Source: Helicobacter trogontum (lineage in GTDB: Bacteria; Campylobacterota; Campylobacteria; Campylobacterales; Helicobacteraceae). Taken from it: 64,000 bases of DNA. The DNA is taken from positions 49,922 to 113,921 of the forward strand of contig NZ_JRPL02000006.1 of assembly GCF_000765905.2 (NCBI RefSeq). Reading direction: 5' to 3'. Numbering within the stretch: position 1 is the stretch's first letter; each line of letters opens with the position of its first letter. A program made the position numbers and the translations under genes. The notes beneath the pieces were generated by a model, which made no database searches, was not told where the DNA came from, and saw only the letters and a list, made by a program, of their open reading frames with translations. Positions 1 through 7,988 of the stretch are shown in pieces.

Positions 1-251
1 TACTGCCAAAAGCATGTAATGAATATGGTGTTGGGCTTGTATTTATTGTAGGTAGCCAAGATATTGGGGTTTTTAATTGCCAAAATGTTGCTAGAATCGC
101 AAAATATAAAAATACATTGACAGATACAACAACAAAATCTCCATTTTATACACGCACAAGTTTTGAGGGCGGTGGTTCATTAACCTACTCACTTTCATCA
201 AAGAAAAGTAAAAATTATTTTTTATACTATGATGAGTTTTTAAAAGATTAA
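1..251 (+). CDS. C-terminal part of an unknown protein (5' end outside window)
   Basis: An open frame runs from the first complete codon at base 3 to a TAA at 249-251, giving 82 residues of a protein whose start lies outside the window. The segment has a hydrophobic stretch (VGLVFIVGSQDIGVF), then a polar Lys/Thr/Ser-rich part, and ends in FLKD. The composition is that of a real soluble protein rather than of a random frame. I recognise no family, and the fragment holds no signature motif, so no function is given. Confidence 0.6.
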   Translation, partial: LPKACNEYGVGLVFIVGSQDIGVFNCQNVARIAKYKNTLTDTTTKSPFYTRTSFEGGGSLTYSLSSKKSKNYFLYYDEFLKD

Positions 252-803
252 AGTCTTTTATTTATTGTTTCTTTGTAGTGCATCTTGGTTATTAGGCATT
301 TAGATAAGTCCTACCACTTCCTTATAATTCAAGATTATTATGAGGTGAGATTCTTGCGTTGTGAAATCTAAAGTTTTACTTTTACTTACTAAATTTTTAG
401 TTCTAAATTTGCTTTTCTTTCCGACTCCCACTCATTAATATCGTATGTTATGTATACGACAAATTTTCTTTCTTGTTATGTGTTATCTAACAATTATCGC
501 AGTAATGTATATAGTTTTTGTCGTATTTTTACTATTTTTCTAGTTTAGTATTCTTAAGAATTATGCTTTTTTAATTTCATGTTATAAAAACTTAATTGGA
601 AGCATTGTGTGCATATTTTGATAGTTTTTATGTGAAACACTGCCTTGCAGATTATATACTAATATGTTTTGTTTTCAGTTTTAATTCATTATGGGCTTTA
701 TGTGTCAAGTTATGTTTTTATGAATTATTTGCATAAACATGTATTTTTTTTGTTAAGATACATGATTCATGATAAATTTTTCAATCATAAATAAAGGGAT
801 AGA
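252..803. other. Intergenic region, mostly featureless
   Basis: About 550 bases of very AT-rich sequence with stops in all frames. I see one AGATTCT word near 345 and a promoter-like element next to a T8 run close to dgkA (751-759). No RNA gene or decayed gene was recognised. Confidence 0.5.
751..759 (+). promoter_or_regulatory. Extended -10 promoter-like element before dgkA
   Basis: TGTTAAGAT follows a run of eight T residues (743-750). The layout TGn plus a TAAGAT hexamer behind a T-rich stretch fits sigma-70 promoters in this group, which often lack a clear -35 box. Predicted start is near 766, giving a leader of about 38 bases to the GTG at 804. Confidence 0.35.
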
Positions 804-1175
804 GTGAAAAGTGGTAAAAAAGGGATGAAACGCATTATAGGGGCATTCTTTTTCTCATTAGCAGGGCTGAAAGTCTGTATTAGCGAAGAGACTTCTGTTA
901 GACAAATCCTTGCTGTGTTTGTGCTGTTCTTTATTATCGCATGTTTTTTGGGGCGTAACTTTTTTGAGATTGCTTTTTTGGTTTTACCTTTATTTCTTAT
1001 GGTGTTTGCAGAATTGGTAAATACAGCTATTGAAAAAATTATTGATTTAGTTTAACCCACCTTTCATCCACTTGCACGAGATGCAAAGGATATTGGTAGC
1101 AGTTTGCAGTTTGTTTGTATGTTGTTTGCTGCTTTTATTTGGGGTGGCTATTTGCTTGTTCGTTTTATATTATAG
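804..1175 (+). pseudogene. dgkA: Diacylglycerol kinase dgkA interrupted by an in-frame stop
   Basis: Diacylglycerol kinase (DgkA) is a small inner-membrane enzyme with three helices that recycles diacylglycerol to phosphatidic acid. From GTG 804 (RBS AGGGA upstream) the frame gives 83 residues with two membrane helices and the family motif AELVNTAIEK, then meets TAA at 1053-1055. The same frame continues without shift for another 39 codons to TAG at 1173-1175. That part holds ARDAKDIGSS, matching the conserved RAKDMGSA segment, and the third hydrophobic helix. A single CAA-to-TAA change in a codon after Asp-Leu-Val would explain this. The truncated product lacks the third helix and the last part of the active site, so it is probably inactive. 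A sequencing error or suppression cannot be excluded. Confidence 0.8.
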
Positions 1176-1193
1176 AATCTTTAAGGATAGGCT

Positions 1194-2408
1194 TTGTTTG
1201 TTTCAGATAGTGAGATTCAGGAAATATGTGCTCGTTGTAACACTATAAAACCACCTTCAAATGCTATTATAATAGAGGGACATTGGGATAGTTTTGTTCA
1301 GCAAGCCTATATTACCGCCTTGCGTGCTCAAGTGCAGAAATATACTGGAGAGATTCATATTGTTTTTCAGAATGCAAAAGTTGGTATTATTTTTATGCTA
1401 CTTTTACGCAACACTTTAGAATCTAGTCAGATAGAGGATGTGTATATTTATGTTGATAGTATGCAGACTGTGCGTCTTGCTTCATTCCTCTCATCAGAGC
1501 GTTACGCATTATATCTTAATGGTGAGATCTATGTTGCATTAGATAACAATGATAATGCAACAATAAAGAGCGTCCTAAATACGCCCTATAAGAACAATAA
1601 GTTAAATATTTTTTCTAGTTTTTTTAATCTTATAGGAAAGTGGTGTGTTAATTTTTATCAAACCACTATATCGTTTTTTAATTTTATGGGCATGTTATTG
1701 CATTTCTTTGTGTTGAGTTGCTTAAAACCCTCGAATTTCCGCATAAGATCTCTTATTTACCATATTTACGAACAAGGATTTAAGGCATTGCCTGTTGGAC
1801 TTATGACATCTCTTATTATTGGTTATGCAATTACATTGCAAGGAGCATACCAACTAAATTCTATGGGTGTACCGATCATGAGTGTTGATACTACTGCAAA
1901 ACTTGCTCTAAGAGAGATGGGACCATTTATCCTTGCTTTAGTTATTGCAGGTAGAAGTGCCTCAAGTTTTACTGCGCAGCTTGGATCTATGCGATTGACA
2001 GAGGAATTATCTGCAATGAAAGCTATGAATTTAAACATATTTTATTTTCTTATTATTCCTAGAGTCTTAGCACTTATTATTGTTATGCCATTAATGGTGT
2101 TTGCTGCAGATGCAGTCGCACTTTTTGGCGGTATGGTTGCGATTAAAACAAGCATTAATATTGGTTTTGAAACCTATCTGGAAAGATTTTATGAAACAGT
2201 TTCAATTACACATTTTTGGATAGGGGTGGTAAAAGCTCCTGTATTTGGTGCAATTATTGGTATTGTTGGGTGTTTTCGTGGTTTGGAGTGCAAGGGCGAT
2301 ACGCAATCAATTGGTAAAATGACAACTATGAGTGTTGTTAATGCAATATTTTGGATTATCATGGCAAATGCAATTTTTTCCTTTATTTTTACAAGGTATA
2401 ATCTATGA
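1194..2408 (+). CDS. mlaE: MlaE-type ABC transporter permease with N-terminal STAS-like domain
   Basis: This is the inner-membrane permease of a phospholipid transporter of the Mla/MCE class, 404 residues. The first ~130 residues are soluble and look like the STAS-like leader seen in long MlaE forms; the membrane domain follows from about residue 145. The signature region TAQLGSMRLTEELSAMKAM, near residues 260-280, is typical of the family. The start is taken at TTG 1194, with AAGGA 7 bases upstream, as no ATG or GTG fits better. Its stop overlaps the next gene's ATG by four bases (ATGA), so the permease and ATPase are translationally coupled. The family assignment is strong; direction of lipid transport is not shown by the sequence. 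Confidence 0.9.
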   Translation: MFVSDSEIQEICARCNTIKPPSNAIIIEGHWDSFVQQAYITALRAQVQKYTGEIHIVFQNAKVGIIFMLLLRNTLESSQIEDVYIYVDSMQTVRLASFLSSERYALYLNGEIYVALDNNDNATIKSVLNTPYKNNKLNIFSSFFNLIGKWCVNFYQTTISFFNFMGMLLHFFVLSCLKPSNFRIRSLIYHIYEQGFKALPVGLMTSLIIGYAITLQGAYQLNSMGVPIMSVDTTAKLALREMGPFILALVIAGRSASSFTAQLGSMRLTEELSAMKAMNLNIFYFLIIPRVLALIIVMPLMVFAADAVALFGGMVAIKTSINIGFETYLERFYETVSITHFWIGVVKAPVFGAIIGIVGCFRGLECKGDTQSIGKMTTMSVVNAIFWIIMANAIFSFIFTRYNL

Positions 2409-3172
2409 GCAATATTGTTGAAGTCAATAATCTTACTACACATTATGGACATACGCTTATACATGATTCTATAAGTTTTTCTGTGAAAAGAGGGGAGATT
2501 TTCTCCATACTTGGTGGAAGTGGGAGCGGTAAAACCACACTTTTACATACACTTATATTCTTACACAAACCAACATCTGGAAATATTAAGATACTTGACA
2601 CTGATATTTGGAAGTTAAAAGATTCCAAAAAACATACTATTATGCAAAAAATGGGCGTTGTATTTCAGTTTGGTGCACTTTTTAGCTCATTAAGTGTGCT
2701 TGAAAACGTAACAAGCTTACTTGAAGAATACTCATATTTTCCATCACACCTTTACCCAGAGATTGCAAAATTTTGGCTACATAATGTGGGACTTGATTTA
2801 AGCGTATGCAATAAGTATGTTAATGAATTAAGCGGTGGTATGAAAAAGAGAGTAGCTCTTGCAAGAGCATTGTGCACAGAGCCAGAGATTCTATTCTTAG
2901 ATGAGCCAACAAGTGGGCTAGATCCCGCTAGTGCATGTAAATTTGATGATTTGATTGCATCTTTGAAAGAGAAATTTGGCGTAACAATAGTTATGATTAC
3001 GCATGATTTAGATAGTATAAAAGATGTTACAGATAGATTTATTTTGCTTGGTAATAAAAAGATTGAATTTAGTGGAACGCTAGATGAGTTTGCAAAAGAA
3101 GCAAATAATGGATTGCATCAAGGCAGCCTTTTCCATTCAACTCGTGGTGAAAAATATTGGAAATATAAATAA
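2405..3172 (+). CDS. mlaF: MlaF-type ABC transporter ATPase
   Basis: ATP-binding subunit of the Mla-type lipid transporter, 255 residues. Walker A is GGSGSGKTT (about residues 37-45), the ABC signature LSGGMKKR starts near residue 142, and Walker B with its glutamate is LFLDEP near 163-168, followed by the D-loop SGLDP and an ITHD switch histidine. The LSGGM variant and the length match the MlaF/MkL group. It overlaps the permease gene by four bases and is followed after nine bases by the MCE gene, so the genes form one operon. The ATPase drives lipid movement at the cytoplasmic face of the inner membrane. Confidence 0.92.
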   Translation: MSNIVEVNNLTTHYGHTLIHDSISFSVKRGEIFSILGGSGSGKTTLLHTLIFLHKPTSGNIKILDTDIWKLKDSKKHTIMQKMGVVFQFGALFSSLSVLENVTSLLEEYSYFPSHLYPEIAKFWLHNVGLDLSVCNKYVNELSGGMKKRVALARALCTEPEILFLDEPTSGLDPASACKFDDLIASLKEKFGVTIVMITHDLDSIKDVTDRFILLGNKKIEFSGTLDEFAKEANNGLHQGSLFHSTRGEKYWKYK

Positions 3173-3181
3173 GGATGATGT

Positions 3182-3949
3182 ATGGAGAGAAATATTAATT
3201 ATACACTTATTGGCATGATTTTTTGTATTTTAACAGTTGCAATGATTGCATTTATTTTTTGGATTGGTCGTTTTGGGATTGATGATAGAAGAGTTAAAGT
3301 TTATCATGTTTATACTCAAGATGAAGTTGGGGGTATTAGTGTAAATACACCTGTGAAATATAAGGGTATTAGTGTGGGCAGTGTAACTCATATGGGGTTT
3401 AAAAAGGATGATGTGGGCATTGTGCAAATTGATGTTGCAATCAATAAGAAAATACCTGTAAGAGAGGGTTCAGAACTCATTGTAGATTCTGATGGTTTTG
3501 TAGGTATGAATTATTTAAGATTAAGACAGAATGAAAAAGGCAGTGTGATTAAAGATGAAGATGAAGCAACACTTTTTCTAGCAAAAAATGCGATTGGCAA
3601 ACTTCTTGAAAATGCGCAAGGTATGACAAGTGATATACAAGATATTGTAAGTAATGTAAAAAATATCACTGATAGCAAAAATATTGAGGATATACGCAAT
3701 ATGCTTATATCACTAGAGGGGACAAAGCAAAATATTGATAAAACCTTAAATAGTGCCGATAAGCTTTTGAAGGATTTAAATAAAGCATTATTACGTGGTG
3801 ATTTTAATGTGAGAGAGATTCTAACACCACTTATTGATAAAAGTGGATATAGCTTACAAACGCTTAATGCTTTCCTTGAAAAAGCAAGTCTTTTTATGGA
3901 TAGGATGGAGCGAGAACCTTATGAAACATTGCTTGGAAAACGTAATTAA
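3182..3949 (+). CDS. mlaD: MlaD-type MCE domain protein
   Basis: Substrate-binding MCE protein of the Mla-type transporter, 255 residues. One N-terminal membrane helix (about residues 9-28) anchors it in the inner membrane; the MCE domain follows (about residues 38-115) with the typical VKYKGISVGSV segment. The C-terminal part is predicted helical with many Asn/Asp/Lys residues, as in MlaD relatives with extended helices that reach across the periplasm. Start ATG 3182 has AAGGAT just upstream. It lies between the ATPase and the lipoprotein gene. Assignment rests on the MCE motif and operon context. Confidence 0.88.
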   Translation: MERNINYTLIGMIFCILTVAMIAFIFWIGRFGIDDRRVKVYHVYTQDEVGGISVNTPVKYKGISVGSVTHMGFKKDDVGIVQIDVAINKKIPVREGSELIVDSDGFVGMNYLRLRQNEKGSVIKDEDEATLFLAKNAIGKLLENAQGMTSDIQDIVSNVKNITDSKNIEDIRNMLISLEGTKQNIDKTLNSADKLLKDLNKALLRGDFNVREILTPLIDKSGYSLQTLNAFLEKASLFMDRMEREPYETLLGKRN

Positions 3950-3959
3950 AGGAGTGTGT

Positions 3960-4538
3960 ATGCGGTTACAAAAAAAGTTTATATATGGAATTTGTGCTAT
4001 TTTGATTATAATGTGTTTGCAAGGCTGTTTCAATGTCAATCTCAAATCAGTCTTGCCAAATCAGACTTTTTATAGTCTTGACAATGTGGTGTTAGAAGAT
4101 AAATGCAAAAAGAAGCAAAATGGTTTTGCTCTGCAAGTTAATGCACTCTCACCTTATGATAGTAAAGATATTTTACTCTATAATGAGAATAATGAAATTA
4201 AAATAATACCAGATTATAAATGGATTGATTTACCAAAAAATATGGTGCGTAATGCCTTTATAAAAGTTGCTGCAAATCACTGCTTACAGATAGATCAAAA
4301 CCCATCATTAAGCCAACGATTAAATATTCTGCGTCTTAATATTAATGACTTGTATGTCAAGGGTGTGGATGATTATGAGGGGAAAGTATATCTTACCTAT
4401 GAAATCCTAGGATATGATATGAAACGCATACAAGAGGGCAGCATAACAACTTCAGCAAAGGGTGAGAATCCTGCGATTACCTTGCAACATGCCATGAATG
4501 AAGCATTACAAAGACTTGCTAGTGAGATAAAGAAGTGA
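3960..4538 (+). CDS. ABC-transport auxiliary lipoprotein of the Mla-type operon
   Basis: A 192-residue lipoprotein. The start is placed at ATG 3960, after the RBS AAAGGAG, because from there a clean signal peptide ends in the lipobox LQGC (Cys23); an upstream in-frame ATG at 3834 would bury that signal inside the mlaD coding region. The rest is soluble, with a domain resembling the auxiliary lipoproteins (PqiC/YmbA-like) that go with MCE transporters: an NxLxLNIxDLYV stretch and a C-terminal helix of AMNEALQRLASEI type. It is the fourth gene of the operon and is followed by a hairpin. It may connect the transporter to the outer membrane. Family assignment is moderate, lipoprotein status strong. 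Confidence 0.75.
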   Translation: MRLQKKFIYGICAILIIMCLQGCFNVNLKSVLPNQTFYSLDNVVLEDKCKKKQNGFALQVNALSPYDSKDILLYNENNEIKIIPDYKWIDLPKNMVRNAFIKVAANHCLQIDQNPSLSQRLNILRLNINDLYVKGVDDYEGKVYLTYEILGYDMKRIQEGSITTSAKGENPAITLQHAMNEALQRLASEIKK

Positions 4539-4609
4539 TCTTTATATTTAAGGATCTATATGCTATATATGCCACAATATTTAGGCATTCTTTGTGATGA
4601 TAAGGTGTA

Positions 4610-4631
4610 AACCCCTTGTTAATAAGGGGTT
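4610..4631 (+). terminator. Hairpin after the Mla-type operon
   Basis: AACCCCTT (4610-4617) and AAGGGGTT (4624-4631) form a perfect 8-bp stem with a 6-base loop, about 70 bases after the lipoprotein stop. There is no good T-run, so it may be a weak terminator or a stabilising 3' structure. Confidence 0.45.
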
Positions 4632-4758
4632 GCAATAATGTTATATAAACATATAAATATGCGTATATTTCTTGCTATAAAGTTTACATTTTGCAAGGAG
4701 TATTTAATAAATCACAATAAAATTGCAATTATTTTTTAAGTATTTATAAGGATATGTA

Positions 4759-7215
4759 ATGAAACATGAAAACTATAATCCAGCTGCAGTAGAATCTAAA
4801 TGGCAACAAATATGGCAAGATAGTGGCGTATTTGAGCCAAGCAACGATTTCTCGAAACCAAAAAAGTATATCCTCTCGATGTTTCCATATCCAAGTGGGG
4901 CAATCCATATGGGACATGTGCGCAATTATTGTATAGGCGATGCTATGGCAAGATATTATCGCATGTATGGTTATAATGTATTACATCCTATTGGTTTTGA
5001 TGCGTTTGGTATGCCAGCTGAAAACGCTGCTATCAAGCATAAAGTCCATCCAAAGAATTGGACTTACAGCAACATGGAGGTTATGTTAAAAGAATTACAG
5101 ACAATGGGGTTAAGCTTTTCAAAAGAACGAGTGTTAGAAACTTGCGATCCATTATACAGCAAATATGAGCAGGAGTTTTTTATAAAAGCGTGGCAAAAGG
5201 GATTAGTCTATCGTAAAAAAGCATTTCTTAATTGGTGTCCAAACGACTTGACTGTGTTGGCTAATGAACAAGTAATAGATGGTAAGTGTTGGCGTTGTGA
5301 TACTCCTGTAGTACAAAAAGAAATGTATCAATATTATCTTAAAATAACAGATTATGCAGAAGAATTACTTAAAGATTTAGAAACTTTGGAAGGTAAATGG
5401 CCACCACAGGTTTTAAGTATGCAAAGAAATTGGATAGGAAAATCCAGTGGTTTATCTTTTTCATTTGAGTTATGTGAAGATTCCAAAGTCTTGCTAGATT
5501 CCAAAATCACCACGCTTGATGTTTATACGACTCGTGCTGATACGATTTATGGTGTGAGTTATTGTGTCATTGCACCAGAGCATGGTATAGTGGATTTGCT
5601 TATTAAAAAAAATATACTTACACAAGATGATGTTAATACAATTCAAAGTATTCGCAATCAAGCTGAAAAAGAGCGTTCTAAAGCTGATAAAATAGGCATT
5701 GCCCTACCAATTTTTGTCTTGCATCCACTTACACAACAAAAAATCCCAGTATGGATTAGTAACTTTGTGCTTATGAGTTATGGAAGTGGTGCGGTTATGA
5801 GTGTGCCAAGCCATGATGAAAGGGATTTTGAGTTTGCAAAAAAATATAACTTAGCTTTATTGCCTGTAATAGAATCAAATGGCGAAAATGATGGGATAAA
5901 TAAACCTAATACAGAAGATGGAATCCTATACAATAGTGATGTATTTTCAGGATTAAATAGCAAAGAAGCACGAGAAAAGATTATTGCTCTGTTTGAAGAA
6001 AAGGGTATAGGCAAGAAAACTATAAATTACAAACTAAGAGACTGGGGCATATCACGCCAACGCTATTGGGGGACACCTATACCCCTTATTCATTGCCCAC
6101 AATGTGGCGTGGTAGAATCAAGCACCCTACCAGTTGAATTGCCAAATGATATTGAAATAACAGGTGAGGGAAATCCTCTTGAAAAACATGCGACTTGGAA
6201 ATATACAAAATGTCCTAAATGTGGTGCAGATTCTGTGCGAGAAACTGATACTATGGACACTTTTGTGGAATCAAGCTGGTATTTCCTGCATTACACAACT
6301 CCAAAGCAATTGCGTAAAACACAGGCATTTTGTAAAGAATCATTACAATATTTTATGGAAGTTGATGAGTATATTGGTGGTATAGAGCATGCTATTTTGC
6401 ATCTTTTATATGCTAGATTTTACACAAAAATGTTGCGTGATTTGGGTTATATTAGCTTCAGTGAACCCTTTTCGCACTTGCTTACACAAGGTATGGTTTT
6501 AAAAGATGGTGTTAAAATGTCAAAAAGTCTTGGTAATGTAGTAGAGCCAAGACACATTATAGATACTTATGGTGCTGATACTGCACGTTTGTTTATTCTT
6601 TTTGCAGCACCTTCTGCATCTGCACTCGATTGGAATGATAATAGTGTGGTTGGGTGTTATAAGTTTATTTGTCGTCTCATTGATAGAAAAGTGCGTGTTG
6701 CAAAGGTAGATACACTGCCAAAAATAGATACACAAACGCTAAACAAAGATTCTAAAAATGCACGACTAAAGGTTTATGAAGCATTGCAAAAACAACAAAA
6801 TATATTTAATAAAAAAATTGAGGGTTATCCCTTTAATGTTGTGATTGCTGCGTGTATGGAAGCGCACAATGCTTTGTGTGCACAAGATGATGATATGGTT
6901 TTTACAGAGGGTTATTTCATTTTATTGCATATTTTAGAGAACTTTATTCCACATATTGCAAGTGAGCTTAGCCAAGAGCTATTTAATTTGGCAAATTTTG
7001 CACCTATTAGAATCGATAATGACGCATTCAAACAAGATGAAATTACTTATGTAATCAGTGTCAATGGAAAGAAACGTGCCGAGGTTGTAATGCCCACAAC
7101 TGCTACAAAAGAAGAAGTGATAAGTATGGCTAAGAGTGCAGCAGAAAAGTGGCTTGATGGAGCTATTAAGAAAGAGATTTTTGTGCCAAATAAACTAGTG
7201 AATTTTGTAATGTAA
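4759..7215 (+). CDS. leuS: Leucyl-tRNA synthetase
   Basis: Charges tRNA-Leu with leucine in the cytoplasm. 818 residues, the usual bacterial length. The class I HIGH motif is HMGH (residues 50-53) after the MFPYPSG block, and the KMSKS loop is at residues 586-590. The editing domain (CP1) lies between, with a TTRADTIYG block and GTPIP further on, and a Cys-rich knuckle (CPQC ... CPKC) lies near residues 450-495. Start ATG 4759 has AAGGAT nearby. It is a monocistronic gene after a 220-base gap and ends before a gene-free stretch. No key residue appears lost. Confidence 0.97.
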   Translation: MKHENYNPAAVESKWQQIWQDSGVFEPSNDFSKPKKYILSMFPYPSGAIHMGHVRNYCIGDAMARYYRMYGYNVLHPIGFDAFGMPAENAAIKHKVHPKNWTYSNMEVMLKELQTMGLSFSKERVLETCDPLYSKYEQEFFIKAWQKGLVYRKKAFLNWCPNDLTVLANEQVIDGKCWRCDTPVVQKEMYQYYLKITDYAEELLKDLETLEGKWPPQVLSMQRNWIGKSSGLSFSFELCEDSKVLLDSKITTLDVYTTRADTIYGVSYCVIAPEHGIVDLLIKKNILTQDDVNTIQSIRNQAEKERSKADKIGIALPIFVLHPLTQQKIPVWISNFVLMSYGSGAVMSVPSHDERDFEFAKKYNLALLPVIESNGENDGINKPNTEDGILYNSDVFSGLNSKEAREKIIALFEEKGIGKKTINYKLRDWGISRQRYWGTPIPLIHCPQCGVVESSTLPVELPNDIEITGEGNPLEKHATWKYTKCPKCGADSVRETDTMDTFVESSWYFLHYTTPKQLRKTQAFCKESLQYFMEVDEYIGGIEHAILHLLYARFYTKMLRDLGYISFSEPFSHLLTQGMVLKDGVKMSKSLGNVVEPRHIIDTYGADTARLFILFAAPSASALDWNDNSVVGCYKFICRLIDRKVRVAKVDTLPKIDTQTLNKDSKNARLKVYEALQKQQNIFNKKIEGYPFNVVIAACMEAHNALCAQDDDMVFTEGYFILLHILENFIPHIASELSQELFNLANFAPIRIDNDAFKQDEITYVISVNGKKRAEVVMPTTATKEEVISMAKSAAEKWLDGAIKKEIFVPNKLVNFVM

Positions 7216-7337
7216 ATTCGTAATTATGCTGTATTAAACAGATTAGCTGTGAAATATTAAGTTGGATTCTGATCTTATGCGAATAATAGTAGGGTGTGGG
7301 CTGTATAGTGTAGGTTAGAATTAGAAGTTTTTCACTG

Positions 7338-7354
7338 ATTCTTTTTAAGAATCC
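7338..7354. repeat. Inverted pair GATTCTT / AAGAATC after leuS
   Basis: A perfect 7-bp stem with a 3-base loop (TTT), about 120 bases after the leuS stop. Both arms contain the core of the word AGATTCT that is common throughout the window. It lacks a T-run, so a role as terminator is uncertain. Confidence 0.4.
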
Positions 7355-7760
7355 CCTTGTTTAAATAATGGTAAGAAGGAATATGAGTTTTTCCTAGGAT
7401 CTTTTATTGTAGCTAAAAGAGCTCTTTGTGTGAATACTTGATTGCTCATTAATAAGGCGTTAAATACTTTTATGATTTTATCTTTCATCATACTTTTGCT
7501 ATATGAAATCATGCTTACGAATAATTTTTAGATTGTGTAAATATTTAAAAAGATGAAGTATCTATATTGGATGTGAGAAGCTACATCTAGTATATTACTA
7601 TAATTGCTTAGAATCTAGACAGCGTGTTTTCTATTGTTTCTTTTTGGCAATACTTTATAAGATTCTGCATTGAATATATAAGTTTTCTTGTGATACTCTT
7701 AAAGTAGACCCACTTATGTAAGATTTCTATTGGTATATATGTATGGCAAAAGTATGATAA

Positions 7761-7969
7761 GTCTTATTATAAATACCTCATCGATCGTTATTCATGCATT
7801 GCTTATATGCAAATGAAGATTTTCTAAGTTGATGGTGACAATATGTTTTACAACACATACTGAATTGATTAGGAGAGCTTACATGTTTTGGTTTAAGGTA
7901 TGCAGGAATTGTTCATAAGAGTTTTAAGACATATTTGCAAGGTATATCCACAATGTCTTATTATAAATA
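7761..7969. repeat. Pair of 15-base direct repeats
   Basis: GTCTTATTATAAATA occurs at 7761-7775 and again at 7955-7969, in each case followed four bases later by ATCG. On the reverse strand the copies read as TATTTATAATAAGAC, which resembles a -10 box. No transposase or RNA gene was found between them. It may be a chance or decayed duplication. Confidence 0.4.
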
Positions 7970-7988
7970 TTTAATCGCTCATCATGTC

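Larger units (their letters stand above)
7216..7988. other. Gene-free region between leuS and dxs with small repeats
   Basis: About 770 bases between the 3' ends of two converging genes. It contains an inverted pair of GATTCTT/AAGAATC at 7338-7354, two AGATTCT-type words near 7610 and 7660, and a 15-base direct repeat at 7761-7775 and 7955-7969. No coding frame longer than a few dozen codons and no known RNA was recognised. Confidence 0.45.

Noticed and set aside
1194..4538. Toluene-tolerance (Ttg2) transporter naming for the operon
   Set aside because: It is an old name for the same Mla-type family; nothing in the sequence supports solvent export.
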